A DNA stretch of 63,227 bases. Source: Actinomadura rayongensis. GTDB taxonomy: Bacteria; Actinomycetota; Actinomycetes; Streptosporangiales; Streptosporangiaceae. Shown here piece after piece: positions 37,445-46,815 of this stretch. Position 1 is the stretch's first letter, and each line of letters opens with the position of its first letter. The position numbers and the translations under genes were made by a program. The notes under the pieces are model-generated. The model saw nothing but the letters and a program-made list of their open reading frames with translations. It made no database searches and was not told where the DNA came from. The stretch spans positions 1-63,227 of the forward strand of contig NZ_WUTW01000003.1 of the NCBI RefSeq assembly GCF_009831215.1. Direction: 5' to 3'.

Positions 37445-38926
37445 TCAGGTGCGTCCGACGAGGAGGGAGCACCAGGTGGCGCCCTGCGCGCCGCGGGCGC
37501 AGGCGGCGCCGATGGCGCGGGTGTCGGGTGAGCGCGCCACGCTGCCGGCGGGCGCCTGGGGGCCGAACCAGCGGGTCGCGGCGGCCACGGGGTCGATGCC
37601 GCCCGAGCTGTAGGCCCCCGACCAGGTCGGGTAGCCGTAGCGGGTCGCCATCGTCTGGGTCTGGGCCTGGACGGTGCCGGTCCGCGCCATTTCCAGCGCC
37701 TGGTCGGCGGCGGCGCGGTTGAGGCGGTCGTCGGTGCGCAGGGGCGGGACGCCGTTGGCGGTGCGTCCCCGGTTGGCGGCGGCGATCATGCTCCGGCCGT
37801 CCTGGATCGCGCGCCGCTGCGCGTCCGTGGCGCCTGCGGTGGGTCTGGGCTTGGGCGCCGTGCGGGCGGGCGGCGTGGACGGCGCGGGCGTCGTGATGGC
37901 GGTCTGGCCGCGGATCGGTTCGGCCATGACGTCGCCGGTCGCTCCCGGGGGGCGGGGTCGGCGGGTCTGGGACGGGTCGGGCTGCGCGGTGGCGGCGGCG
38001 GGCGGGTCGTGCCGGGGCGCCGGACCGTCGGGCCCGTTCAGCGCGATCACGATCGGGACGGTGACCAGCGCGACGCCCGCCGTCCCCGCCACGGCTGCGC
38101 CCGGAAGCGACACCAGCTTGTGCAGCAGTCCGGCCTTGGCGGCCACCGCGCCCGTCACCGCCGCCCCGGACTTGCCGACGAGCGCCGGCAGCAGCACGGC
38201 GGGCAGCAGCGCGGCGCGCAGGTACCGGTCCAGGTCGATCAGCTCGGCGTAGACGGCCCGGCAGTGCGCGCAGTCGTCCAGATGCGCGCGCAGCCTGCGC
38301 GAATCGCGCTGCCTGCGGACGGCGCGGGCGAGGAGCTTGGCGTACCCCGCGCACGTGGTCGCGGCGTGCAACGCCAAGTAGGCCTCGCGCAGACTCTCGC
38401 GGGCGCGGAACACCAGCACGTTGAGATGGTTCTGCGTCGTCCCCAGCGCGGCGGCGACCTGCGCGCGCGGCTCCTCCTCCACGATCGTGTGCCACAGCAC
38501 CGTCTGCTCGCGCACCGGCAGCGCCCGGAACGCCGCGCTGATCAGCGACCGGTCCTCCGCACGCGCCGCGTGCTCGTCCGGCCCCGTGCCGGTGTCCGCC
38601 GGACGGCCTGCGGACTCGGCCAGGTCGGCGATGTCGTCCGACGGCACCGCACGCCGCTGGGCCCGCGCCCAGTCCGCCGCCAGGTTCCGCACCGCCGCAT
38701 ACAAATACGGCCGCCACGCACCGTCCGGGCCCCCGCCCCGCCGGACGGCCTGAAGCGTCCGCGTGAACGCCTCACTGGCCAGATCCTCGGCCGTATGCCG
38801 ATCCCGGCACAACGCCTGCGCGTACGCCAGCATCGCCGAGTGGTGCCGCAGGAACACCTCCGCGACGGCCTGCTCGTCGCCCGCCCGCACCCGCTCCGCC
38901 AGATCCGCACCGACCGCCTCGATCAT
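37445..38926 (-). CDS. ECF sigma factor fused to anti-sigma-like zinc finger, membrane segment and extracellular CAP domain
   Basis: 493 residues in one frame: sigma-70 region 2 (about 20-90), region 4 (130-185), a His215-x3-Cys219-x2-Cys222 motif like the zinc-binding anti-sigma domain, hydrophobic segments (about 239-250 and 274-295), a Pro/Thr-rich linker and a C-terminal CAP/SCP-like domain (from about 385; MIAAANRGRTANGVPPL). This would be a membrane-bound sigma factor carrying its own inhibitor and an outside sensor; release by proteolysis is a possible mechanism (inference). ATG 38926 has GGGAG 7 bases upstream and begins at the sigma domain. It is convergent with the cutinase gene. 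Confidence 0.88.
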   Translation of the reverse strand: MIEAVGADLAERVRAGDEQAVAEVFLRHHSAMLAYAQALCRDRHTAEDLASEAFTRTLQAVRRGGGPDGAWRPYLYAAVRNLAADWARAQRRAVPSDDIADLAESAGRPADTGTGPDEHAARAEDRSLISAAFRALPVREQTVLWHTIVEEEPRAQVAAALGTTQNHLNVLVFRARESLREAYLALHAATTCAGYAKLLARAVRRQRDSRRLRAHLDDCAHCRAVYAELIDLDRYLRAALLPAVLLPALVGKSGAAVTGAVAAKAGLLHKLVSLPGAAVAGTAGVALVTVPIVIALNGPDGPAPRHDPPAAATAQPDPSQTRRPRPPGATGDVMAEPIRGQTAITTPAPSTPPARTAPKPRPTAGATDAQRRAIQDGRSMIAAANRGRTANGVPPLRTDDRLNRAAADQALEMARTGTVQAQTQTMATRYGYPTWSGAYSSGGIDPVAAATRWFGPQAPAGSVARSPDTRAIGAACARGAQGATWCSLLVGRT

Positions 38927-39375
38927 GTTCAGGCTCCCTCCCCGGAGACGAACATCGCTGGCCGCGCCCCCGCGCAACGGCGACCGAAATCCCGAAGGTG
39001 AAACGTTTTCGCGGCCCTGCGCGGACGTGGGCGACGGAAAGGGACGCGTTCCGTCCCGCGGCGATCACGGAGCACCGAGGATGCCCCCGCCGCACCCGCC
39101 CGGCAATGCACTGTTCGCGCGCTCTCCGCGCGTTCGCTCGTGCTCACGTGACAACGCCGGCGCGGAACCGGACGAAGAAATTCCGCGCGGCCCTGTAATC
39201 CGGCCGCCGCGCCGACGTCTTCTCCGCGACGGTTCACACGCGCACGCCGAAAGGACCTCGCCATGTCCCCGCGCCCCAGACCGAGTTCCGCCGCGACGTT
39301 CCGCGCGGTCGCCCGCCCCGCTCCCCGGACGGTCGCGGCCGTGGAGGGGCCGCGCTTCCGGAGGCGCGTCGCGAC
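38927..39375. other. Divergent intergenic region
   Basis: 449 bases between the sigma fusion gene and the PucR gene. The palindrome AAACGTTT occurs at 39001-39008. I see no gene and no unambiguous ECF-type promoter. Confidence 0.45.
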
Positions 39376-40725
39376 ATGCGCCGGTCCGCGCGAGCGATGA
39401 GCGACCGATCGAGCGTCCCGCGAGCGGACGCGCACGGACCCACTGCCGTGCCACGGTTCGACACGCGTCCGTTCGAGGCGATCCGCCCCGGCCTTCTCGA
39501 CCGGATACGCCCGTACGTCGCGCTGATCGCCGAGGAACTGGCGGCCGATCCGCAGGCCGACGCCGTGAGCGCGGAGGCGCGCGCCTGGGCCGCCGAGAGC
39601 CTGCGGCTGTTCGAGACGCTCACCCGAGACCCCGGCCGCGCCTGGCCGCGCGTCGCCGCGACCTACCGCGAGATCGGCCACGGCGTGGCGCTGCGCGGCC
39701 TGGACCTCGGCGACCTGCACACCGCGCTGCACCGGGGCGCGCGCGCCGTCTGGCGCGCGCTCGTCCCGGTGGCCGAGTCGCTCGACCTCGACGGCGCCGC
39801 GCTCGGCGCCATCGCCGAAGCCCAGTTCGCCTACCTCGACGCCGTCCTCGCCGAGGCCGCCGCCGGGCACGCCGCCGCGCGGACGGGCGCCCACGAGCTG
39901 CTGCACCGCCGGCGCGTCCGGCTGGTCGGGCGGCTCCTGGACGGCGCCGACCCGCGGACCCTGCCGGAGGCGGCGCGCGCGGCGGACTGGCGCGTCCCCG
40001 CCGCCGCGGCGGCCGTGCTGCTGCACCCGCGCGCCGCCGAGCCGCGCCCGCTCCTGCTCCCGCCCGACGTGCTGGTCGACCCGGCGCTGCCCGAGCCGCG
40101 CCTGATCGTCCCCGACCCCGACGGCGGCGCCCGCGCCCGGCAGCTCCGGGCGCTGCTCAAGGAGTGGATCGTCGTGCAGGGGCCGGCGCTGCCGGTCCCC
40201 CGGCTGCCCGAGTCGCTGACGTGGGCGCGGCGCGCGCTGGACCTCGTCCGGCGCGGCAAGATCGCCGCGGACGGCGTGGTGCGCTGCATGGACCACGTCC
40301 CGCTGCTGGTGGTCTTCGCCGCCGAGGACCTGCTCGACCACGCGGCCGACCTCCGGCTCGCCCCGCTCGCCGGCCTTCCGCCCGCCCAGGCCGACCGGCT
40401 CGCGCGGACGCTGCTGGTCCTGCTGGAATGCAATTTCAACGCGACAGAGGCCGGGGTCCGGCTCTGCGTCCATCCGCAGACCATCCGGTTCCGGCTGCGG
40501 CGCCTGGAAGAACTGCTCGGCACCGACCTCCACGATCCGCGCGGCTGCCTCGAACTGGAAATGATCCTGCGCGCCCGGTACGGCGAACCCGCGGGGAGCG
40601 ACAGCGCGAAACTCGTCCGGCCGCGCACGGGAAACACCCGGACGCCGCCCGCCCGCAACGCGCTGCGAACACAACACCCGTTCGGCGCGGGCCATGCGAC
40701 GACGCTGTCCGCCGGAATCTCATGA
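39376..40725 (+). CDS. PucR-family transcriptional regulator
   Basis: 449 residues. The C-terminal 60-residue helix-turn-helix (LLECNFNATEAGVRLCVHPQ then TIRFRLRRLEELLG) is the PucR/CdaR HTH_30 domain that binds DNA. The N-terminal half is an all-helical sensor-like region (begins IRPYVALIAEELAAD), as in actinobacterial PucR proteins. After the HTH there is an unusual tail of about 45 residues rich in Arg and Thr. ATG 39376 has GGAGG upstream; ATG 39397 is an alternative. It probably controls the secreted-protein gene 41 bases downstream (inference). Confidence 0.85.
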   Translation: MRRSARAMSDRSSVPRADAHGPTAVPRFDTRPFEAIRPGLLDRIRPYVALIAEELAADPQADAVSAEARAWAAESLRLFETLTRDPGRAWPRVAATYREIGHGVALRGLDLGDLHTALHRGARAVWRALVPVAESLDLDGAALGAIAEAQFAYLDAVLAEAAAGHAAARTGAHELLHRRRVRLVGRLLDGADPRTLPEAARAADWRVPAAAAAVLLHPRAAEPRPLLLPPDVLVDPALPEPRLIVPDPDGGARARQLRALLKEWIVVQGPALPVPRLPESLTWARRALDLVRRGKIAADGVVRCMDHVPLLVVFAAEDLLDHAADLRLAPLAGLPPAQADRLARTLLVLLECNFNATEAGVRLCVHPQTIRFRLRRLEELLGTDLHDPRGCLELEMILRARYGEPAGSDSAKLVRPRTGNTRTPPARNALRTQHPFGAGHATTLSAGIS

Positions 40726-40766
40726 CCGCACGCCCTTTCCTGAAAACCCACCCGACAGGAGAACCC

Positions 40767-41465
40767 GTGAAAATCCGCTCGCTTCTTCCGCTGTCCCTCG
40801 TGGCGGCCGGCGCCGTCGTCGGCGCGACGGCCACCGCCGCGTCGGCCGCGACCACCACCGTCCGCCAGGAGACCGCCACCGGTGCCCCCTACGCGGGGAA
40901 CTGGCAGGTCTCCACGGTCGGCGCCGTCACCTTCGGCATCTCCTTCCTCGGCACGAACGTGACCGGGACCTGCGACAACGCGAAGCTGAAGGGCACGATC
41001 ACGGCCGCCGGCACCGGCGCGCTCACGGCCGCGTCGATCGGCGCCTGCCGGACGTCCAACGGCATCAGCTCCCCGCCCACCGACCTCGGCGACCTGCCCC
41101 GCAACACCGGCCACGTCACCTACGCGCCCGTCGCCCGCGGACGCGACGGCACCCTCACCATCGACGGCGACCTCACCTTCAAGCTCGAAGGCGACTTCCT
41201 CTTCGCCCACCGCGTCTGCTACTTCGGCTTCCGCACCAATGGAACCCCGGGCCTTTCCTTCGACCTTTACAACCGCGACAACCCCAACCGCCCGCTCCCC
41301 AACGACGACGCCCAGGGCAAGTCCACCAACATCACCCTGGTCAGGCTGCCCGGAAGCGACGGGCTCTGCCCCGCCAACGGCACGTTCGGCGCGTCGGCCA
41401 TCGCGCGCGGCGAAAAGGTCCCCGGCTCGGGAACCTTCGACCGCAAGCTCTACCTCACGTCATAA
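40767..41465 (+). CDS. Secreted protein of unknown function
   Basis: 232 residues from GTG 40767, which has AGGAGA at good spacing; the longer frame from 40722 lacks one. The N-terminal 29 residues (KIRSLLPLSLVAAGAVVG, then ATASA) are a signal peptide. The mature part is beta-rich with four cysteines, likely two disulfides (VTGTCDNAKLKG, SIGACRTSNG, HRVCYFGF, DGLCPANG). I do not recognise the family. It follows the PucR gene closely and precedes the epimerase by 27 bases. Confidence 0.75.
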   Translation: MKIRSLLPLSLVAAGAVVGATATAASAATTTVRQETATGAPYAGNWQVSTVGAVTFGISFLGTNVTGTCDNAKLKGTITAAGTGALTAASIGACRTSNGISSPPTDLGDLPRNTGHVTYAPVARGRDGTLTIDGDLTFKLEGDFLFAHRVCYFGFRTNGTPGLSFDLYNRDNPNRPLPNDDAQGKSTNITLVRLPGSDGLCPANGTFGASAIARGEKVPGSGTFDRKLYLTS

Positions 41466-41492
41466 AGAATCCGGGGCGGTGAAAGGGCGGCG

Positions 41493-42449
41493 ATGAAGCT
41501 GTTGGTCACCGGGGGCGCCGGTTACGTCGGCAGCGTCGTCGCCGCCCGGCTCCTGGAGTTCGGGCACCGGGTCGTCGTCCTGGACGACCTGTCGACCGGC
41601 CACGCCGACGCCTGCCCCGCCGGGGCGCGCCTCGTCCGAGGCACGCTGCGCGGCGCGGCGTTCCGGGTGCTGGCGGAGGGCGGGTTCGACGCCGTCCTGC
41701 ACCTCGCGGCGCGCTCGGTCGCGGACGGGTCGGCGAGTTGGCCGGAGGACTGCTGGGACGTCAACCTCGGCGAGACCCTCGTCCTGCTCGACGCCATGCG
41801 CCGCACCGGCGTGGACCGGATCGTGGCGTCCTCGACCGCGGCCGTCTACGGGAAGCCGACGTCGGTGCCCGTCCGGGAGACCGATCCGACGGCGCCGACC
41901 GGCCCGTTCGGGGCCGCCAGGCTCGCCGTGGACCAGACCCTGGAGGAGTTCGCGCGCCGGTACGGGCTGGGCGGCGTCAGCTTGCGGCACGCCAATGTCG
42001 CCGGAGCGTACGGCCGCCACGGCGAGCGGCACGCCGTGGAGACCCATCTCGTCCCCAATCTGCTCGCCGTGGCGCTCGGCCGCCGCGACCGCGCCGACCT
42101 CTTCGGCACCGACCACCCCACGCCCGACGGGACCTGCGTCCGCGACTACGTCCACGTCGCCGACCTCGGCGCGGCCTACGCGCTCGCGCTCCAGGCGTGC
42201 GAGCCCGGACGGCACGTCGTCTACAACGTCGGCGGCGAGACCGGCTACTCGGTCAAGGACGTGCTGGACGTGTGCCGCGAGGTCACCGGGCGTCCCATTC
42301 CAGTCCGGGTCGCGCCCCGGCGGCCCGGCGACGCGCCCGTGCTCGTGGCGTCCGCGGCCCGGATCGGCGCCGACCTCGGCTGGACGGCCCGGCGCGGCCT
42401 CCCCGCGATGGTCGAGGACGCCTGGCGCTTCCACCGGGACGGGCGATGA
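41493..42449 (+). CDS. GalE-like NAD-dependent epimerase with lost YxxxK catalytic pair
   Basis: 318-residue extended short-chain dehydrogenase/reductase. NAD binding GGAGYVGS, AARSVADGS, ASSTAAVYGKP and the C-terminal RDYVHVADL and GGETGYSVKDV segments match UDP-glucose/galactose 4-epimerases. The catalytic YGxxK motif, however, reads Phe139-Gly-Ala-Ala-Arg143, so both Tyr and Lys are replaced. Either the enzyme is inactive or it has changed role, for example as an NAD(H) or nucleotide-sugar binding regulator. Its stop overlaps the LAL regulator start (ATGA), a linkage that favours a sensing role (inference). Confidence 0.85.
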   Translation: MKLLVTGGAGYVGSVVAARLLEFGHRVVVLDDLSTGHADACPAGARLVRGTLRGAAFRVLAEGGFDAVLHLAARSVADGSASWPEDCWDVNLGETLVLLDAMRRTGVDRIVASSTAAVYGKPTSVPVRETDPTAPTGPFGAARLAVDQTLEEFARRYGLGGVSLRHANVAGAYGRHGERHAVETHLVPNLLAVALGRRDRADLFGTDHPTPDGTCVRDYVHVADLGAAYALALQACEPGRHVVYNVGGETGYSVKDVLDVCREVTGRPIPVRVAPRRPGDAPVLVASAARIGADLGWTARRGLPAMVEDAWRFHRDGR

Positions 42450-45079
42450 CGCGCGCGGGCCTGGTGGACCGGGCCGCGGCGGCGGCGCGCGCCGTGGTCT
42501 GGGGGCCCTGGGGCTACGGACGGTCCTGGCTGCTGGACGCGCTGGCCGAACGCGTCCCCGGCCCGGTCGTGCGGATCTCCGGTCAGCCGGACGGGCCGTA
42601 CGGCGCGGTCGCCGAGCTCTTAGCTGGCCTGGCGGCGGCCGGGCTCGCGCCGCCCGCGCCGACGGGGCCGCTGCGCGCGGTCACCGACGCGCTCGTGCGC
42701 CGGGCCGCCCCGCCCGCCGGGGGCTGGGACCCGGTCGCCGTCCGGCTCGCGCTCGCGGCGGCCCTGAAGGCGGCGCCGGGCGCGCGGATCCTCGTGGACG
42801 ACGCCCAGCGGCTCCACGACGCCGACGTCGGGATCCTCGCGGGCGTCCTGAGTTCCGTCCCGGCGCGCGTGACGGCGACCGAGCCGCGTCCGGGGAACGC
42901 CCTGCGGCTGTGCGGCCCCCGGGCGGCCCGGCTGCTGCTCCCCCCGCTGACGGTGGACGACGTCGCGGCCCTGCTGGAGACGCACGGGCTCCCGGCCGCC
43001 TGGGCGACGCGCGCGCACCGCGCCTGCGGCGGCAATCCGCGGCTGGCCGTAGCGCTCGCCGAGAGCCTGGCGGCGGGCGCGCCCGGTCCGGCGCGGATGC
43101 CCGCGCCGCCGTCCCACGCCCTGGACGCCGCCGCGGACGGCCTGGCCCGGCTCGCGGCGGACGTCCGCGCGACCCTGACGGCGGCGGCCCTCGTGCGGCG
43201 CCCGACGGCGGCGGTGCTGCACCGGGCCGGGTACTGGGACGCGGCCGTCCACCTGGAGGCCGCCGCGCGCGCGGGCGTGGTGGCGGCCGAGGACGACGGG
43301 ACGGTCCGCTTCACCGCCGGCCTGTTCGCGGCGGCGCTCGTCAGGGACGCGGGCGACACCCGGCCCGTCCACGCCGCGCTGGCCGGGGCCGTCGAGGACC
43401 CGGTGCAGGCCGTCCGGCACCGCCTGCTGGCCCGGGACGGGTTCGACGCCGCGCTCGCCGCCGAGGCCGACCGCGCCGCCGCCGTCGCCCGGTCCCGCGG
43501 CCGCCGCGAGCCGGCCGGGGAGCTGGCGCTGCTGGCGGCCCGGCGGACCCCGCCCGGCGAGGACGGCGCGCGCCGCGCCCGGCTGCGCGCGGCGGCGGCC
43601 GACGCCGCCGCCGGCGGATCCGCCGAGCTGGCCCGCCGGGTGGGCGCGGCGGTGGAGGCCGCGTCGGCGGGCCGCGCGGAACGGGTCGCGGCGCTGCTGG
43701 CCGCCGTCGACGCGGGCGGTCAGGCGCTGCACGAGCTGGACGACGTGCTCGCCGCCGCGACGGCCGCCGCCGGGGACGACCCGGTGCTGGCGGCGGCGGT
43801 GCAGCTCCGGACGGCCGTCCGGCACAATCTCGGCGGCGACCCGGGGCGCGCCCGCACGGCCGCCGCCCGGTCGGTCGACCTCGCCCGGCGCGGCGGCGAC
43901 CGCGCGGGCGAGGCGACGGCCCTGACGATGCTGGCCCGGATGGAGCGCATCACCGGCGACCCCGCCGCCGCGCGCACCCTCGCCGCCGCGCTCGCGCTGG
44001 ACGTCCCGGTGGAGGCGATCGGCGTCCAGCGCTGCCCGCAGTACCTCGCCGCGCGGCACGCCGTGTTCGACGACCGGCTGGACGAGGCCCGCGACCGGCT
44101 GCTCGCGCTGCTCCCGGCGGCCGAGCGGCGCGGCGACGCCGAGGACCTGGAAGAGGTGCTGCGCAGCCTGGCGGAGGTCGACGTCCGGCGCGGCGCGTGC
44201 GCCCGCGCGCTCGACTGGAGCGACCGCGCCGTCGGCGTGTGCGCGGCGGCGGGCCTGTCGCCGGGGCCCGCCTGGTACACCGCCGCCGTCGCGCAGACCG
44301 CCGGCGGGGACCTGGACCGCGCCGCCGACCTCGCCCGGCGCGCCGTCCGGTCGTCCCGCCGCGAGCACGACCTCGTCTTCCTGCCGCGCGGGCTGCTGGC
44401 GCTCGGCTCGGCGCACCTGATGGCCGGCCGCGCCGCCGACGCGGTGACGGCGCTGCGCGAGGTCGCCGAGCTGGAGACCCGCCAGCGCGTCGCCGACCCG
44501 CGCGTGCTGCGCTGGCGGCCGGAGCTGGCCGAGGCGCTGACGGCGGCGGGCGCGACCGCCGAGGCCGAGTCCGTGCTGGCCGCCCTCGATCCCCATCCCG
44601 CCGTGGAGCGGGCGGCGGCGCTGTGCGCGGCGGCGCGGGGCCGGCACGACGAGGCGGCGGTCCGGCTCCGCGCGGGCGCCGCCGGGTTCACCGCGCTCGG
44701 GATGCCGGTGGAGGCGGGCCGGACGCTGCTCGCGGCGGGCCGCGTCGAACGCGCCCGGCGCCGCCGCGCCGCCGCCCGCGCCCACTTCGAGCACGCCGCC
44801 GACCTCTTCGACACGGCGCGGGCGCGGCCGTGGAGCCGGCTGGCGGGGGCGCTGCTGGACCGTCCGGCGGCGTCCGCGGGGGCGGCGCTGACCGAGACCG
44901 AGCGGCGGCTCGCCGTCCTGGTCGCGGCCGGGGCCACCAACCAGGAGGCGGCGCAGCGGCTGTTCCTGTCGGTCAAGACCGTGGAGGGGACGCTGAGCCG
45001 GATCTACCGGAAGCTGGACGTCCGGTCGCGCACCGAACTCGCGGGCGCGCTCGGCCGGGACGAGGCGGCGCGGGCCTGA
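42446..45079 (+). CDS. Large LuxR-family (LAL-type) regulator with degenerate Walker A
   Basis: 877 residues: an N-terminal ATPase-like domain, helical repeats (about 330-800) and a C-terminal LuxR helix-turn-helix (about 815-870; ATNQEAAQRLFLSVKTVEG). Walker A reads GPWGYGRS at residues 20-27, with the invariant Lys replaced by Arg26, so nucleotide hydrolysis is doubtful. Walker B-like RILVDDAQ is present. Leu59 is coded by TTA (42620-42622), rare in such genomes and a bldA-type control point in Streptomyces. It is coupled by ATGA overlap to the degenerate epimerase. Confidence 0.87.
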   Translation: MTRAGLVDRAAAAARAVVWGPWGYGRSWLLDALAERVPGPVVRISGQPDGPYGAVAELLAGLAAAGLAPPAPTGPLRAVTDALVRRAAPPAGGWDPVAVRLALAAALKAAPGARILVDDAQRLHDADVGILAGVLSSVPARVTATEPRPGNALRLCGPRAARLLLPPLTVDDVAALLETHGLPAAWATRAHRACGGNPRLAVALAESLAAGAPGPARMPAPPSHALDAAADGLARLAADVRATLTAAALVRRPTAAVLHRAGYWDAAVHLEAAARAGVVAAEDDGTVRFTAGLFAAALVRDAGDTRPVHAALAGAVEDPVQAVRHRLLARDGFDAALAAEADRAAAVARSRGRREPAGELALLAARRTPPGEDGARRARLRAAAADAAAGGSAELARRVGAAVEAASAGRAERVAALLAAVDAGGQALHELDDVLAAATAAAGDDPVLAAAVQLRTAVRHNLGGDPGRARTAAARSVDLARRGGDRAGEATALTMLARMERITGDPAAARTLAAALALDVPVEAIGVQRCPQYLAARHAVFDDRLDEARDRLLALLPAAERRGDAEDLEEVLRSLAEVDVRRGACARALDWSDRAVGVCAAAGLSPGPAWYTAAVAQTAGGDLDRAADLARRAVRSSRREHDLVFLPRGLLALGSAHLMAGRAADAVTALREVAELETRQRVADPRVLRWRPELAEALTAAGATAEAESVLAALDPHPAVERAAALCAAARGRHDEAAVRLRAGAAGFTALGMPVEAGRTLLAAGRVERARRRRAAARAHFEHAADLFDTARARPWSRLAGALLDRPAASAGAALTETERRLAVLVAAGATNQEAAQRLFLSVKTVEGTLSRIYRKLDVRSRTELAGALGRDEAARA

Positions 45080-45107
45080 CCGCCGGGACGTCCCGGCGGT
45101 CAGGCCC
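45072..45107. terminator. Perfect 36-bp palindrome, bidirectional terminator
   Basis: Positions 45072-45089 and 45090-45107 are exact reverse complements (arm GGGCCTGACCGCCGGGAC). The palindrome includes the stop codon of the LAL gene and lies 7 bases before the end of the convergent protease gene. It would form a very stable hairpin in both transcripts. Confidence 0.8.
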
Positions 45108-45114
45108 TCTGCGC

Positions 45115-46815
45115 CTACCGGAACCAGACGTTCCAGGTGAAGCGGGCACTGGCCGTCGCCCCGCCGGACCCGGTCACCGTGACGGTGGAGGTGAAGATCC
45201 CCCACTGGCTCGGCGTGCCGGAGACGACGCCGGTCGCCGCGTCGATCCGCAGGCCGGTCGGCAGGCCCGTCGCCTGGTAGCGGACCGCGTTGGACGCCTG
45301 GATCGGCAGCGTCACCGGCGTGCCCACGTAGGCGGTCTGCGACCCGGGGTTGACGATCGTCGGCGTGGTGCCGCCGGTGGTCCGGATCGTCCAGCCGAAC
45401 GAGGCGGTGCCGGTCGTGCCGTTCTTGTCGCGGGCCGTGACGGTGACGGAACTCGTCCCGGCCGTGCTCGGCGTGCCTGAGACGACGCCGGTGGAGGCGT
45501 CGATCCGCAGTCCGGACGGCAGGCCCGTCGCCGACCAGGTGTAGGGCGCGGTGCCGCCGGACGCGCGCAGCGTCAGCGAGGCGGCCTGCCCGACGGTCCC
45601 GGTCTGGTCGCCGGGGGACGCCACGGTGACCTTGCCGGGCTGCGTCCCGCCGGTGCTCAGCGTGAGGTTCCACTTGGCCAGGGCCTCGCCGACCGGCTGG
45701 GCGTCGGTGTTGGGATTGGACTGCCCGCAGGCGTTCCCGCCGCCGGAGTGGATCCCGACGGCCTTGTCCCCGCTGACGTAGGAGCCGCCGGAGTCGCCGC
45801 CCTGCGAGCACGCGTTGGTGATGAACAGGCCGTCGACGACGACGTTGCCGTAGTCCACGGACTGGTTGACCGCCGTGACCGTCCCGCACCGCCAGCCGGA
45901 CGTCTGCCCGGAACGGCAGATCGACATCCCGGTGACGGGCTGGGCGTACCCGGTGACGACCACGTCACTGCCGCCGTAGGTGTTGACGTCGGGCGACAGC
46001 GTCCAACCAGGCTGGTCGACGTCGACCAGCCCGAAGTCCCCCTCACGCGCGTTGACGCTATGCGTGCCGCCGGTGTTGGACGTACCGACGCGGGAGCCGT
46101 CGTAGCCATAGGCCGCCTGGTTGGCGTCGTTGGTGCAGTGCCCGGCCGTCAGGAAGTGGCGGGAGCCGTCGGAACCCACGGCCGAGAATCCCACCGAGCA
46201 CGCCCCCTCACTGCCCGGCACCCATTTGTCGCCCCCGCGCACCGTGCCCTGCTGGTGCTGCCGCGCGGCGGTGACGACCGACACCACGTCGCCGAGCCCG
46301 CGCAGCCGCCGGGCCAGAGCCGCGGTCGCCGGATCGTCGGCACGGGCGTCGAGGGCGACCCGGACGCGGTTCCGCCGCGGATCCACTCCCCAACTGACCA
46401 GCCCCGGAGCGGGCGTCACCGCGCGGACGGCGCGCGCCAGGGCGGCCTGGTCATGGCGGACCCGCACCGGCACGGCCCCCGCCGCGCGCGCCCGCGCCGC
46501 CGCCTCGTCGGTGGTGACGGCGACGGCCAGCCGTCCCGACGCGGCGTCGAACCACCGTCCGGGCTGGTCGGGCCCGGCCGGAAGCCGGGCGGCGACGCCG
46601 CGCGCCGCCGCCTCGGCGTCCAGCCGGGCGCGCATCTGCTCATCGGTCAGTCCGAGGTCGCGGCGCATCGCCGCCGCCATGCCCGGCGCGATCCGCACCG
46701 ACGCGCCGGGACCGGGCGGCGGCGCGGCCACCGCCACCCCGGGAAGGGTCAGGACCAGCGCCGATCCGGCGCCCAGGGCGCGCCGGAAGGTCGAGGCCCG
46801 GAAGAGGGAGTTCAT
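45115..46815 (-). CDS. Secreted alpha-lytic/streptogrisin-type serine protease with two C-terminal Ig-like domains
   Basis: 566-residue preproenzyme: signal peptide (to about 30), a long prodomain (about 40-190) and a chymotrypsin-fold catalytic domain. The triad is His226 (TAGHC), Asp260 (EGDFGLVDVD) and Ser342 (GGDSGG). Two putative Ig (He_PIG-type) domains follow from about 395, each with LPxGLRID and TGVVSGTPS; these usually bind insoluble substrates or cell wall. The mature enzyme would act outside the cell. Cysteine pairs around His226 and Ser342 fit the family disulfides. Confidence 0.92.
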   Translation of the reverse strand: MNSLFRASTFRRALGAGSALVLTLPGVAVAAPPPGPGASVRIAPGMAAAMRRDLGLTDEQMRARLDAEAAARGVAARLPAGPDQPGRWFDAASGRLAVAVTTDEAAARARAAGAVPVRVRHDQAALARAVRAVTPAPGLVSWGVDPRRNRVRVALDARADDPATAALARRLRGLGDVVSVVTAARQHQQGTVRGGDKWVPGSEGACSVGFSAVGSDGSRHFLTAGHCTNDANQAAYGYDGSRVGTSNTGGTHSVNAREGDFGLVDVDQPGWTLSPDVNTYGGSDVVVTGYAQPVTGMSICRSGQTSGWRCGTVTAVNQSVDYGNVVVDGLFITNACSQGGDSGGSYVSGDKAVGIHSGGGNACGQSNPNTDAQPVGEALAKWNLTLSTGGTQPGKVTVASPGDQTGTVGQAASLTLRASGGTAPYTWSATGLPSGLRIDASTGVVSGTPSTAGTSSVTVTARDKNGTTGTASFGWTIRTTGGTTPTIVNPGSQTAYVGTPVTLPIQASNAVRYQATGLPTGLRIDAATGVVSGTPSQWGIFTSTVTVTGSGGATASARFTWNVWFR

